Shown here in pieces: positions 49,904 to 58,140 of a DNA stretch of 64,000 nucleotides. Every line of letters starts with the position of its first letter. The first letter of the stretch is position 1. The position numbers were made by a program, and so were the translations under genes. Source of the DNA: Weeksellaceae bacterium (lineage in GTDB: Bacteria; Bacteroidota; Bacteroidia; Flavobacteriales; Weeksellaceae); assembly GCA_022013695.1 (NCBI GenBank), contig JAKLPS010000017.1, positions 1-64,000 on the forward strand, in the 5' to 3' direction. The notes below the pieces were generated by a model. The model did no database searches, was not told where the DNA came from, and saw only the letters and a list, made by a program, of their open reading frames with translations.

Positions 49904-51193
49904 ATGAAAACAACGACATTTTTAAAAAAGCAAATCCTCATATCTGCAATGCTTTTAATAAGCAGTTTTTCTTTTGCACAAGTAACCGTCAGCACATTGG
50001 CAGGAAGCACACAAGGCTATGCAGATGGTACCGGTACAGCAGCACAGTTTAATTTCCCAACTGGAGTAGCAGCTGATGCCTCTGGAAATGTCTATGTCGC
50101 CGATTATTTGAATAACAGAATAAGAAAAATAACGCCGGCGGGTGTCGTAACTACTTTGGCAGGAAGCACATTAGGTAATACAGATGGAACGGGTGCCGCC
50201 GCACACTTTAACAATCCAACCGGAATAGCAGTAGATGCCTCTGGGACTGTTTACGTAGCAGATACCTACAATCATAAAATACGAAAAATAACGCCTCAAG
50301 GCGAGGTAACTACTTTGGCAGGAAGTACTCAAGGCTATGCAGACGGAACGGGAACCTTAGCTCAGTTTTATAATCCTATTGGTGTAGCGGTCGATGCGTC
50401 GGGGAATTTGTATGTGGCAGATTATGCCAATCATAAAATAAGAAAAGTCACTTCTTCTGGTGTGGTGACCACTTTGGCAGGAAGCACAGCAGGTTACACA
50501 GATGGTACAGGCACAGCAACAAAGTTTAATTATCCAGCAGGCGTTGCGGTAGATACCTCTGGAAATGTGTACGTGGCAGATACTTTTAATCATAAAATAC
50601 GAAAAATAACCTCCGCGGGTGTAGTGACGACTGTGGCAGGAAGCACACAAGGCTATGCCGACGGAACGGGTACGGCGGCTCAATTTAAAAGCCCATACGG
50701 CGTGGCAGTGGACGCTTCTGGGAATGTGTATGTAGCCGATTATGGTAATAATAGAATACGAAAAATCACAGTTACAGGTGTTGTGACTACTGTCGCAGGA
50801 AGCACTGCTGGCTATGCAGATGGTAGTGATGCCCTCGCACAATTTAGTAATCCTTATGATGTCACTATTGATGCTTTGGGGAATATATACGTGGCAGACA
50901 CATCCAATCATAAAATAAGAAAAATAGAGGGAATTATTTTAAGTACATCCTCGGACAGTTTTGTAAAAACTTTAAAAGCCTATCCCAATCCTTCCACCGG
51001 CATTTTTGTGATACAAACAGATGGCAATGCGGCCGTAGATGTATTTGACCCAGCAGGAAAACAAATTTTATCTCAAAAAATAAATGGTCAAAATTCTACT
51101 ATTGACTTAAGCCAATATCCCGCTGGAATCTATTTAGCCAAAGTAACCACCGACAAAAAACAGAGCAAAACTGTTAAGTTGATTAAGCGATAA
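49904..51193 (+). CDS. NHL-repeat beta-propeller protein with T9SS sorting domain, copy 3
   Basis: A 429-residue paralogue. Its signal-peptide region differs (QILISAMLLISSFSFAQ) from that of copies 1-2, but the mature start VTVSTLAGSTQGYADGTGTA equals copy 2. There are six NHL repeats; the last carries AGYADGSDALAQFSNPYDV. The T9SS sorting tail is almost the same as in the other copies (FVIQTDGNAAVDVFDPAGKQ). The linker before it (ILSTSSDSFVKTLKAYPNPS) differs. Blades 3-4 resemble copy 1 blades 4-5. It ends the cluster; hemB converges from the other side. Confidence 0.92.
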   Translation: MKTTTFLKKQILISAMLLISSFSFAQVTVSTLAGSTQGYADGTGTAAQFNFPTGVAADASGNVYVADYLNNRIRKITPAGVVTTLAGSTLGNTDGTGAAAHFNNPTGIAVDASGTVYVADTYNHKIRKITPQGEVTTLAGSTQGYADGTGTLAQFYNPIGVAVDASGNLYVADYANHKIRKVTSSGVVTTLAGSTAGYTDGTGTATKFNYPAGVAVDTSGNVYVADTFNHKIRKITSAGVVTTVAGSTQGYADGTGTAAQFKSPYGVAVDASGNVYVADYGNNRIRKITVTGVVTTVAGSTAGYADGSDALAQFSNPYDVTIDALGNIYVADTSNHKIRKIEGIILSTSSDSFVKTLKAYPNPSTGIFVIQTDGNAAVDVFDPAGKQILSQKINGQNSTIDLSQYPAGIYLAKVTTDKKQSKTVKLIKR

Positions 51194-51298
51194 TAGTCCG
51201 CATATCTCAAAAATTTCGCTTATAAAAAACTATTTCAGTTCTATTCTAAGCGATTTTTTTAATTTTTACCGATCGACGGGAATTGTCTTGGAAAAAAT

Positions 51299-52285
51299 CT
51301 ATCGGTTAAGCAGTCTCGCCACCTCTTCGGCGGCATAGGTGAAGATCATATCGGCACCAGCTCTTTTGATGGAGGTCAGACTTTCTAAGAGAACTTTGTC
51401 ATTGTCCAACCAGCCGTTTTGCGAAGCCGCTTTCAGCATAGCATATTCGCCGCTTACCTGATAAACGGCAATCGGCTGTGTAATAAGCTCACGAATCTTG
51501 GAAACAATGTCCAGATAAGGCATTCCGGGTTTTATCATAATGATGTCGGCACCTTCCTCAACATCTTTTAACGCTTCATCAATCGCCTCGCGGGCGTTAT
51601 GAAAATCCATCTGATAGGTTTTTTTGTCTGCGGGTATATTTTTCTCGTCAACGGGAGCGCTATCCAAAGCTGTCCGGAACGGGCCATAAAAAGCACTTGC
51701 ATATTTGGCAGCGTAGGACAAAATCCCAACATCGGTGAAGCCATTTTCCTCCAAACCTTGTCGCATCGCGAGAACACGGCCATCCATCATATCGCTTGGC
51801 GCCAGAATGTCTGCACCTGCTTCGGCGTGGGAAATTCCCATTTTCACAAGCGCTTCCACCGTGCGATCATTATCGATTTTTCCATTTTTGATGATGCCGT
51901 CGTGACCGTAGATGGAATAAGGATCCAACGCAACATCTGGCATTACGATGACCCCTGGAACAGCATCTTTGATGGCCTTGATGGTGTTTTGCATCAATCC
52001 ATCGGGATTCCACGCTTCCTTTCCGGTGTTATCTTTCAAATGCTCTGAAACTTTCATATAAAGGTTGATGGCCTTGATGCCCAAGTCGTAATTTTCCTTT
52101 ACCGTTTTCACCGTGAGATCCAAACTTTGGCGGAAGACGCCGGGCATTGCAGAAATGGCTTCTTTCTTGTTCTCACCTTCTGTGACAAACATCGGCAACA
52201 CCAAATCGTTTGTCGTAAGGACTGTTTCGCGCACCAACTGGCGGATGGACTCATTGGTTCGGAGTCTTCTGTTTCTTGAAATCAT
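51299..52285 (-). CDS. hemB: porphobilinogen synthase
   Basis: A 328-residue enzyme condensing two 5-aminolevulinate molecules to porphobilinogen in heme synthesis. Schiff-base lysines are Lys194 (LSYAAKYASAFYGPF) and Lys252 (IIMIKPGMPYLDI). Residues 117-130 read DVALDPYSIYGHDG: the zinc-binding cysteines of the Zn-dependent type are replaced by Ala and Asp, as in the Mg-dependent type. The N-terminal RNRRLRTNESIRQLVRE is typical. A TAAATTTG -7 box is at 52306. Confidence 0.96.
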   Translation of the reverse strand: MISRNRRLRTNESIRQLVRETVLTTNDLVLPMFVTEGENKKEAISAMPGVFRQSLDLTVKTVKENYDLGIKAINLYMKVSEHLKDNTGKEAWNPDGLMQNTIKAIKDAVPGVIVMPDVALDPYSIYGHDGIIKNGKIDNDRTVEALVKMGISHAEAGADILAPSDMMDGRVLAMRQGLEENGFTDVGILSYAAKYASAFYGPFRTALDSAPVDEKNIPADKKTYQMDFHNAREAIDEALKDVEEGADIIMIKPGMPYLDIVSKIRELITQPIAVYQVSGEYAMLKAASQNGWLDNDKVLLESLTSIKRAGADMIFTYAAEEVARLLNR

Positions 52286-52305
52286 CTTTAGAAAAAATAT
52301 TGATG

Positions 52306-52313
52306 CAAATTTA
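52306..52313 (-). promoter_or_regulatory. promoter -7 box TAAATTTG for hemB
   Basis: Minus-strand TAAATTTG matches TAnnTTTG, 20 bp upstream of the hemB ATG. Confidence 0.6.
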
Positions 52314-52359
52314 ATTATACTTTTATTGTTAGACTATTGCATATTCAATTTATTTAAAA

Positions 52360-52367
52360 TATATTTG
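52360..52367 (+). promoter_or_regulatory. promoter -7 box TATATTTG for the small T9SS protein
   Basis: It matches TAnnTTTG, 30 bp before ATG 52398 and divergent from the hemB promoter. Confidence 0.55.
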
Positions 52368-52397
52368 TTGCAATTGTTTCAGTTTAGACAAAAGCGA

Positions 52398-52748
52398 ATG
52401 AAAAAACTTTTATTCTTTATCATCTTTACCGCGTTATCAGTGGGATTTTCTGGAGAAATGAAGGCTCAAACAACAGCCCGAACCATTTCCAGTCAAAAAA
52501 CCGACGATGGTATTTTGGTGGCGTATCCGAACCCTACTCGGGATGTTTTGATCCTTAAATCCAAAGATGCTGCTGTTAAAATAAAAACAGTGACATTTTT
52601 TTCCATTTTGGGCGCTCAAGTAGCGGAATATAATATCAACAGCAACAATACAGAATTGAGGCTTGATAAATTGCGTCCGGGAAAATATCTGATGCGCTAC
52701 ACAATGGACGACAATACACAGAAAATAACCCAGATTATCAAACAATAA
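52398..52748 (+). CDS. T9SS type A sorting domain with almost no passenger
   Basis: A 116-residue exported protein. The signal peptide (LLFFIIFTALSVGFSGEMKAQ) is followed by only about 15 residues before a complete type A sorting domain: VAYPNPTRDVLILKSK, VTFFSILGAQVAEYN, KLRPGKYLMRY, ending TQIIKQ. The start at ATG 52398 is supported by the signal peptide and a promoter box; the longer frame upstream runs through the hemB promoter and the 5' end of hemB. With no room for a folded cargo domain it may be a decoy or matrix component of the T9SS surface, or a relic of a longer protein. Confidence 0.8.
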   Translation: MKKLLFFIIFTALSVGFSGEMKAQTTARTISSQKTDDGILVAYPNPTRDVLILKSKDAAVKIKTVTFFSILGAQVAEYNINSNNTELRLDKLRPGKYLMRYTMDDNTQKITQIIKQ

Positions 52749-52770
52749 TAATCTGTTTTCAAAATACAAT

Positions 52771-52793
52771 GCCGGCTTCAGTCGGCTTTTTTT
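52771..52793 (+). terminator. short terminator after the small T9SS gene
   Basis: GCCG (52771-52774) / CGGC (52783-52786) with an 8-base loop, followed by seven T. The stem is short but GC-only. Confidence 0.55.
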
Positions 52794-52807
52794 ATGCAAT
52801 AATTCCG

Positions 52808-52815
52808 TAAATTTG
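52808..52815 (+). promoter_or_regulatory. promoter -7 box TAAATTTG for the OmpA-family gene
   Basis: It matches TAnnTTTG, 25 bp before ATG 52841. Confidence 0.6.
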
Positions 52816-52840
52816 TGTCGATCAAGAAAAAATTAGATTT

Positions 52841-54523
52841 ATGAGAATATCTGTACTTCTTTTCCTCTTACTGACGGTTCAATATTTTAATTCACAATTC
52901 CGAAACTCGCTTTATGACCAGAATCAGATTAATATTTCCTTAAAAGGCGGAGCGGATTTTCCATCCTATGACAATCAGACGAAATATATTGATTATAAAC
53001 CCAATCTGAATCTCGGCGTTTCTGCAGATTATTATTTCAATTGGCTCGGCTTGGGAATCGATGCGGATTATCTTCAAAATACACCAAAAAATTCTTATCC
53101 AACGGAGAATTTGTATTTAGGAATTTCAAAATTAGCCGATCCAAGGGTGATTGAAAATAAAATTCAACGATATTTCTTGGGCATTGGACCAAATTTCCGG
53201 TGGGTGATCAACGATAATATGGGATTGGCTTTCAAGATCAGAGGCGGAATCTCGAATATAAAAGGCGGTGAAACATCTTTAATTTCAAATAGCGGCGCAT
53301 CCATTTACAATCTGAATTATCACAACGGCTACGACGAGAAATCTGTCTTTTCCGGGAAGGGCGAGCTGGAGTTCAATTGGTTTTTCTCAGAAAATATTGG
53401 TTTAAACGTCGGCGCTTATTATCTCCAGCATTTCAATAGTAAAGATATGGTTATCAGCGGAAAGTCGGCCGGATACATTCCTTTTACAACCACTGAAACT
53501 CAAAATAACATTTCGCCCGCTGCTTCCGAGGTGAGAACCACCGCTTTGGATCACGAGATCCATTCTTTTGGGGTCTTTGCCGGAATAACTTTTAGATTCT
53601 CCGGCTCCGCTTCGGGTCCTAATTATGGATTATCTGTGCTGGCGAGAGACCGAGAAACGGGATTAGTACTGCCTGGCACTTTTGTGGAACTTTACAAAAA
53701 TGGGCAACGGAAATACTCTGCTAAAACCAACGCGCAAGGCGTCGCTTTCTTCAAAAAAATAAAGCCGGAAGACTATGTCATCAAAGGAAGCCTGTATAAT
53801 ATTGACCTCATTTCTGTCAACGCCAACAAGAATGAATTTGTCAAAAACATCACACTCAAAAAGGAAATTTCTACCGATGCTGAAACATTCTTCGTACAAG
53901 GCCAAGTGAATATCTGCAACTCCAAAAACGTACTGAGAGACGTGACAGTCGTTATTAAAAACAACGAAACCGAAATAGTCCACGAAATAAAAACCAATAA
54001 CGAAGGGAAATTCTATTTCAAAGCGGATAAAAACACATCTTATAATATCTACGGAAAAAAAGGAAATTATTTTTCCCAAACCGAAATGATAACGTCCAAA
54101 AATCTGGACAGAAGCAATACCCTATTTATCAATCTGGAAGTCTGCATGGAAGAAACAACCTGTGGCAAACCGATTAATCTTAAAAATATCCATTACGATC
54201 TGGATAAATATGACATCAGGGAAGATGCCAAGCCAGAACTTAACAAATTGGTACAGTTTATGAAAGACAACCCGCAAGTAAAGGTGGAATTGGCATCGCA
54301 CACCGACTCCCGAGCCTCGGACGACTACAACCAAACACTTTCTCAGAACCGCGCAAGTGCCGCTGTGGAATATTTGACGGCGAAAGGAATTAGTAAAGCA
54401 AGGCTTAAACCCGTTGGCTACGGCGAAACGCGGCTTCTCAACAAGTGCAGCAACGACGTGAACTGCACCGAAGCGCAACATCAACTGAACCGAAGAACCG
54501 AGATGAAAGTCATCTGCCCTTGA
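52841..54523 (+). CDS. OmpA family outer membrane protein
   Basis: A 560-residue envelope protein. Signal peptide; residues about 30-260 look like an outer-membrane beta-barrel (alternating strands such as LGVSADYYFNWLGLGIDADY, GVFAGITFRF). Two carboxypeptidase-regulatory-like beta domains follow (GLSVLARDRETGLVLPGTFV; FVQGQVNICNSKNVLRDVTV). From about 445 to the end is an OmpA C-terminal peptidoglycan-binding domain (IHYDLDKYDIREDAKPELNK, ASHTDSRASDDYNQTLSQNR). Four cysteines in the OmpA part may form disulfides. It ends in a 14-bp overlap with the converging VanZ gene. Confidence 0.9.
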   Translation: MRISVLLFLLLTVQYFNSQFRNSLYDQNQINISLKGGADFPSYDNQTKYIDYKPNLNLGVSADYYFNWLGLGIDADYLQNTPKNSYPTENLYLGISKLADPRVIENKIQRYFLGIGPNFRWVINDNMGLAFKIRGGISNIKGGETSLISNSGASIYNLNYHNGYDEKSVFSGKGELEFNWFFSENIGLNVGAYYLQHFNSKDMVISGKSAGYIPFTTTETQNNISPAASEVRTTALDHEIHSFGVFAGITFRFSGSASGPNYGLSVLARDRETGLVLPGTFVELYKNGQRKYSAKTNAQGVAFFKKIKPEDYVIKGSLYNIDLISVNANKNEFVKNITLKKEISTDAETFFVQGQVNICNSKNVLRDVTVVIKNNETEIVHEIKTNNEGKFYFKADKNTSYNIYGKKGNYFSQTEMITSKNLDRSNTLFINLEVCMEETTCGKPINLKNIHYDLDKYDIREDAKPELNKLVQFMKDNPQVKVELASHTDSRASDDYNQTLSQNRASAAVEYLTAKGISKARLKPVGYGETRLLNKCSNDVNCTEAQHQLNRRTEMKVICP

Positions 54524-54941
54524 TGTAGAAAAAGCTCTTGTAAATTACATATCCCAAGATAACGCCGAAAGTATTTAGGATAATATCATCAATATCGGCA
54601 AAACCTTTTTTAAAATAGAACTGGGAAAACTCGATGATGTTTATCACCACAAAAAATGTCGGAAAAAGCCACTCGATCTTATTGAGCTTAGGATATAAAA
54701 TTCCTAAAAAACCGTAAGGCACAAAAAGTATAATATTGCCCAATATGTTTTTGAAAAATTCCAGTTTATCATAATGGATTACATTAAAAAAATACTCATC
54801 AATGGTTTCGAAAGGAATCGTTTTGATGTTAAATGTCTGATCAGGAGAATCCCGGAAGGTCGCAAAAAAAAGCAAATACAACATCCAAACAGAATAGATA
54901 TTAATAAATGTAGGATAAAATCTGTAAATCAGCTTCTTCAT
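54510..54941 (-). CDS. VanZ family protein
   Basis: A 143-residue integral membrane protein with four predicted helices: TFINIYSVWMLYLLFFATF, NILGNIILFVPYGFLGILY (the VanZ signature N-IL-FVPyG), WLFPTFFVVINIIEFSQFYF and DIILNTFGVILGYVIYKSFF. The start is set at ATG 54941 (MKKLIYRFYP); an upstream ATG at 54959 is possible. VanZ proteins are linked to glycopeptide tolerance in some Gram-positives; in Bacteroidota the role is unknown. Its end overlaps the OmpA gene end, so the two transcripts converge. Confidence 0.82.
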   Translation of the reverse strand: MKKLIYRFYPTFINIYSVWMLYLLFFATFRDSPDQTFNIKTIPFETIDEYFFNVIHYDKLEFFKNILGNIILFVPYGFLGILYPKLNKIEWLFPTFFVVINIIEFSQFYFKKGFADIDDIILNTFGVILGYVIYKSFFYIKGR

Positions 54942-54996
54942 CAACCAGATAATAGACAATTAAAATAAAAAAATTCAAGTAAAAATATTCAAAATA

Positions 54997-56061
54997 ATGC
55001 AGACACACAAAGTAAAAGCGTTTGGAACCGAGGCTCCAGACCATGATTTAGAATTAATGACCATCGAACGAAGAGAGATTCAGCCCAAAGATGTGGAAAT
55101 AGAAATCCTGTATTGTGGCGTTTGCCATTCGGATCTTCACACGGCGAGGAACGACTGGGGAGGCACCGTCTATCCGGCTGTTCCCGGCCACGAGATTGTT
55201 GGGCGAATTACAAGCATCGGAAGCGAGGTTTCCAAATTCAAAGTTGGAGATCTGGCAGCAGTGGGCTGTATGGTAGATTCGTGCAGAACTTGTAGCAGTT
55301 GTGCTCAGGATTTGGAACAATTCTGCGAAAATGGCTTCACCGGAACGTACAACGGAAAAGACAAATACATCGAAAACCAAAGAACCTATGGCGGCTACTC
55401 CGAATCTGTGGTAGTTGATGAACATTTTGTATTGAAGGTTCCAGACAATTTGGATCTGGCATCCGTTGCGCCATTGCTATGCGCAGGAATTACGACTTGG
55501 TCGCCGCTCAAACATTGGAACGTCAATGCAGATTCTAAAGTTGCGGTGGTTGGTTTAGGCGGCTTGGGTCATATGGCCATCAAATTGGCAAAAGGGCTGG
55601 GAGCGCACGTTTCATTATTTTCCAGAAGCGCAGGAAAAACCGAAGATGCTAAGAAATTGGGCGCAGACAAAGTGATTATTTCCACGGATGCCGAAGAAAT
55701 GAAAGCAGCGCTTAACACGTTTGACTTGATTATCGATACCGTTCCGTACGAGCACGACATCAATCCTTATATGAACACCTTGACTGTGAACGGCACTTTG
55801 GTTTTGGTGGGCTTCATTGGCGAATTTGAAAATAATTGGGTGAGCAGCAAACCACTGATCTACAAAAGACGTTCGGTGGCGGGATCACTCATCGGCGGCA
55901 TCAAAGAAACGCAGGAAATGTTGGATTTCTGTGGCGAAAAAAACATCGTGGCAGACATCGAACTTATCAAAATGCAAGAGATTAACAACGCGTACGAAAG
56001 AATGCTGAAGAGCGATGTGAAATACCGCTTCGTAATCGATATGAAAAGTTTGAAGGATTAG
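54997..56061 (+). CDS. zinc-dependent alcohol dehydrogenase (CAD/YahK-like)
   Basis: A 354-residue NADP(H)-dependent medium-chain alcohol dehydrogenase. Catalytic zinc ligands lie in CGVCHSDLH (Cys40) and PGHE (His65/Glu66). The structural zinc site has Cys96, Cys99, Cys102 and Cys110 (CRTCSSCAQDLEQFC). The cofactor motif is VAVVGLGGLGHMAIKLA. It is close to aldehyde reductases such as YahK, reducing broad aldehydes to alcohols. Monocistronic, with a terminator 45 bp after the stop. Confidence 0.93.
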   Translation: MQTHKVKAFGTEAPDHDLELMTIERREIQPKDVEIEILYCGVCHSDLHTARNDWGGTVYPAVPGHEIVGRITSIGSEVSKFKVGDLAAVGCMVDSCRTCSSCAQDLEQFCENGFTGTYNGKDKYIENQRTYGGYSESVVVDEHFVLKVPDNLDLASVAPLLCAGITTWSPLKHWNVNADSKVAVVGLGGLGHMAIKLAKGLGAHVSLFSRSAGKTEDAKKLGADKVIISTDAEEMKAALNTFDLIIDTVPYEHDINPYMNTLTVNGTLVLVGFIGEFENNWVSSKPLIYKRRSVAGSLIGGIKETQEMLDFCGEKNIVADIELIKMQEINNAYERMLKSDVKYRFVIDMKSLKD

Positions 56062-56105
56062 AAACGCAGTGTAGAGGCGGTCGAAACCTTCGTAAAATCA
56101 ATAAA

Positions 56106-56137
56106 AGGAAGTACAGATTTGTGCTTCCTTTTTTTTG
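56106..56137 (+). terminator. terminator after the alcohol dehydrogenase gene
   Basis: AGGAAGTACA (56106-56115) / TGTGCTTCCT (56120-56129), one G-T pair, followed by a run of T. Confidence 0.85.
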
Positions 56138-56159
56138 CGTTAATTTCCCATTCAAAAAG

Positions 56160-57443
56160 CTAATTAACTTCCGCCAAAATTGATTTCAAAGTTTTTCTTT
56201 TCCCGTCGATTTTTTGATTGATTTTCAAATGCAAAATCTCAGCAACCATCGGATACACATCCACATTTTCGAATTCGTCAACCGTCTGATTATTTTTGAA
56301 TGCCGAACCCCAAGCTGCGAAGGTGGCTTTCATTTCGGGAACTAATTTTGGATCGTAGCCGTGCTTTCCGACCGAAGTCTTTTGACCTTTTTCAAGAAAA
56401 ATTTTCGGTGCATTTGGGATCAGCAGAATTTGCCCTATCCTGTTGTATCGATCATCTTTTGCAGAAAAATGCAGATATTTCGGAAGTTTTTTATCCAGAT
56501 AAACATTATAATCCGGGGATTTGTTTGATTTTAATTCCTTGAAAACCGACTTCACTTCTTTTGGATTTTTGACAAAAACTCTGAGTAAAGTCTGCGAATT
56601 ATAATAATCAAACTGGTCCTTGTTCATCAGCATTCGGGGAATCTCAAGCGGATTACCGGCATCTACCTGAATCATTCCGTGATCCGAAACGAAGATGAAG
56701 TTGACATTTTTAAGTCCCGAATCTTTTACTTTCTGAACCAAGCTTCCAATCGCTTCATCAATTAGATGAACGGCAGTGGCTGTTTCCCTACTTTCAGGAC
56801 CGAAATGGTGACCAGCGGCGTCAACTTCCGGAAAATATAAAGAGATGAAGTGCGGTCGCCGATTTTCCGGCAACTTCAGCCAGCTGATGACTTTATCTAC
56901 CTTTTCGATCGGCGTGAATTTTTCGTGGTAATGATAATAATAAGTGGGTCTCATTCCACCTGCATCGCTCGCGGAACCCACCCATTGCAAAGAAGCCGTA
57001 ATCATGCCTTGCTTTTCTGCTAAACTCCACAGCGGGATTCCGCCGTACCAAGATCCGTCTTCTGCGCTTGATTTATGACTCATCACATACTTTTCCTTTC
57101 GCTTATAATCATAAAAATTGTTGTCAATCAAACCGTGATGAGAAGGATATAATCCAGTGATCAAACTCCAATGATTCGGAAACGTGATGCTTGGATAACT
57201 GGGAATCATTGCTTTTGCCTGAACGCCAGAAGTCGAATATTTCAAAAGATTCTCAGCGTTGTATTTCTTTGCATAATCGTATCTGAAACCATCTGTAGAG
57301 ATTATAATAACGTAAGGTTTTGCCATCGCTTCTGCATTATTAAAACGATTTGGGATAATGACTTGTGCTGTATCTGGGATTGCTGTTTGCGCATTGATGA
57401 GGAGCGATAAGGTCAGTAAGAAAAGTGCTAGGAATTTTTTCAT
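56160..57443 (-). CDS. ENPP-type alkaline phosphatase family phosphodiesterase
   Basis: A 427-residue exported enzyme of the nucleotide pyrophosphatase/phosphodiesterase (ENPP) family. A signal peptide (FLALFLLTLSLLINAQ) precedes IIISTDGFRYDYAKKY (metal Asp51). The nucleophile Thr87 is in PSITFPNHWSLITGLYPSHH. Further metal ligands are in EVDAAGHHFGPES and FVSDHGMIQV; a distal GKHGYDP completes the site. It would hydrolyse nucleotide or lipid phosphodiesters in the periplasm or at the surface. Expressed from a -7 box at 57461. Confidence 0.92.
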   Translation of the reverse strand: MKKFLALFLLTLSLLINAQTAIPDTAQVIIPNRFNNAEAMAKPYVIIISTDGFRYDYAKKYNAENLLKYSTSGVQAKAMIPSYPSITFPNHWSLITGLYPSHHGLIDNNFYDYKRKEKYVMSHKSSAEDGSWYGGIPLWSLAEKQGMITASLQWVGSASDAGGMRPTYYYHYHEKFTPIEKVDKVISWLKLPENRRPHFISLYFPEVDAAGHHFGPESRETATAVHLIDEAIGSLVQKVKDSGLKNVNFIFVSDHGMIQVDAGNPLEIPRMLMNKDQFDYYNSQTLLRVFVKNPKEVKSVFKELKSNKSPDYNVYLDKKLPKYLHFSAKDDRYNRIGQILLIPNAPKIFLEKGQKTSVGKHGYDPKLVPEMKATFAAWGSAFKNNQTVDEFENVDVYPMVAEILHLKINQKIDGKRKTLKSILAEVN

Positions 57444-57460
57444 TACGAATAAGATTTTGA

Positions 57461-57468
57461 CAAAGATA
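57461..57468 (-). promoter_or_regulatory. promoter -7 box TATCTTTG for the ENPP gene
   Basis: Minus-strand TATCTTTG matches TAnnTTTG, 17 bp upstream of the ENPP ATG. Confidence 0.6.
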
Positions 57469-57561
57469 AACGGTGCATCTCTTAATAGGAAGAATGCTGC
57501 ATTAATAAAATATTAATCTAATAAATCCTACTGTTGCTTTTTTTCAATTTCAAAATTGACA

Positions 57562-57685
57562 AATATTAATAACATTTCATCCTATCCTTTGCTAAGCCGT
57601 CCCGTTGGGACTTCATTTGATTTAATTTGCAATATTAATAGGATTTCATCCTATCCTTTGGTAAGGCGTCCCGTTGGGACTTCAT
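57562..57685. repeat. two direct copies of a 55-bp palindromic repeat
   Basis: Copies at 57562-57616 and 57631-57685 (69-bp period) differ at only a few positions. Each contains GTCCCGTTGGGAC, a 5-bp stem with a 3-base loop. Copy 2 also forms AGGAT/ATCCT around TTC, while copy 1 has lost this pairing (AACATTTCATCCT). Two copies and a short spacer are too few for a CRISPR call. Confidence 0.8.
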
Positions 57686-57690
57686 AAAAA

Positions 57691-57720
57691 AATCCCGATT
57701 CTGTGCCAAGAATCGGGATT
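57691..57720 (-). terminator. terminator of the DUF3467 gene
   Basis: Perfect 12-bp stem AATCCCGATTCT (57691-57702) / AGAATCGGGATT (57709-57720). On the minus strand it is followed by TTTTTTT. Confidence 0.9.
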
Positions 57721-57739
57721 GATGTTATAAGAAAAAATC

Positions 57740-58045
57740 TTAAGCTTGCACGTTGCTGTTGCCCACCACGAAAGGCTCCAATTCTTTGATCTCTCCGAAT
57801 TGCTGCTCATAGTTTACGATGTTTTGCTGAAGTGCAGCCAATACTCTCTTAGCGTGAAGTGGCGCCAAAATGACTCTCGAACGCACGTTTGCCTGCTGCA
57901 CACCCGGCATCAACTGAATAAAATCCAATACGAATTCTGATGGAGAATGGTTTACTAAAGCTAAGTTTACATAAACTCCAGCTGCGATAACCTCGTTTAG
58001 TTGGATGTTGATGTTGTTTGGATCTTGGTTTTGATTATTGTCCAT
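57740..58045 (-). CDS. DUF3467 domain-containing protein
   Basis: A 101-residue cytoplasmic protein of the DUF3467 family: after an Asn/Gln-rich start come GVYVNLALVNHSPSEFVLDF, LMPGVQQANVRSRVILAPLH and AKRVLAALQQNIVNYEQQFG. The function is unknown. It lies directly after rpoC on the same strand, separated by 95 bp of A/T inverted repeats. Its strong terminator probably ends the rpoB-rpoC-DUF3467 transcript. Confidence 0.82.
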   Translation of the reverse strand: MDNNQNQDPNNINIQLNEVIAAGVYVNLALVNHSPSEFVLDFIQLMPGVQQANVRSRVILAPLHAKRVLAALQQNIVNYEQQFGEIKELEPFVVGNSNVQA

Positions 58046-58078
58046 TTTTGTTTTAATTATTTTAAATTATAGATTTTA

Positions 58079-58133
58079 AATTATAGATTACGAATATAAA
58101 TCATTTAAAATTTAAAATTCATAATCTATAATT
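58079..58133. repeat. A/T-rich inverted repeat between rpoC and DUF3467
   Basis: 17-base arms AATTATAGATTACGAAT (58079-58095) and ATTCATAATCTATAATT (58117-58133) pair with one G-T. It has no U tract, so it is more likely an mRNA-stability or processing hairpin than a terminator. A second AAATTATAGATT copy sits at about 58063-58074. Confidence 0.6.
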
Positions 58134-58140
58134 ATTTTTA

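Noticed and set aside
51299-52285. HemB as defective because zinc cysteines are missing
   Set aside because: The DVALD pattern is that of functional Mg-dependent enzymes such as the Pseudomonas type.
52113-52397. N-terminal extension of the small T9SS protein
   Set aside because: It overlaps the 5' end of hemB and both divergent promoters, and would bury the signal peptide.
57562-57685. A short CRISPR array
   Set aside because: Only two repeat copies, repeats not identical, spacer of 14 bases and no cas genes; a palindromic repeat fits better.
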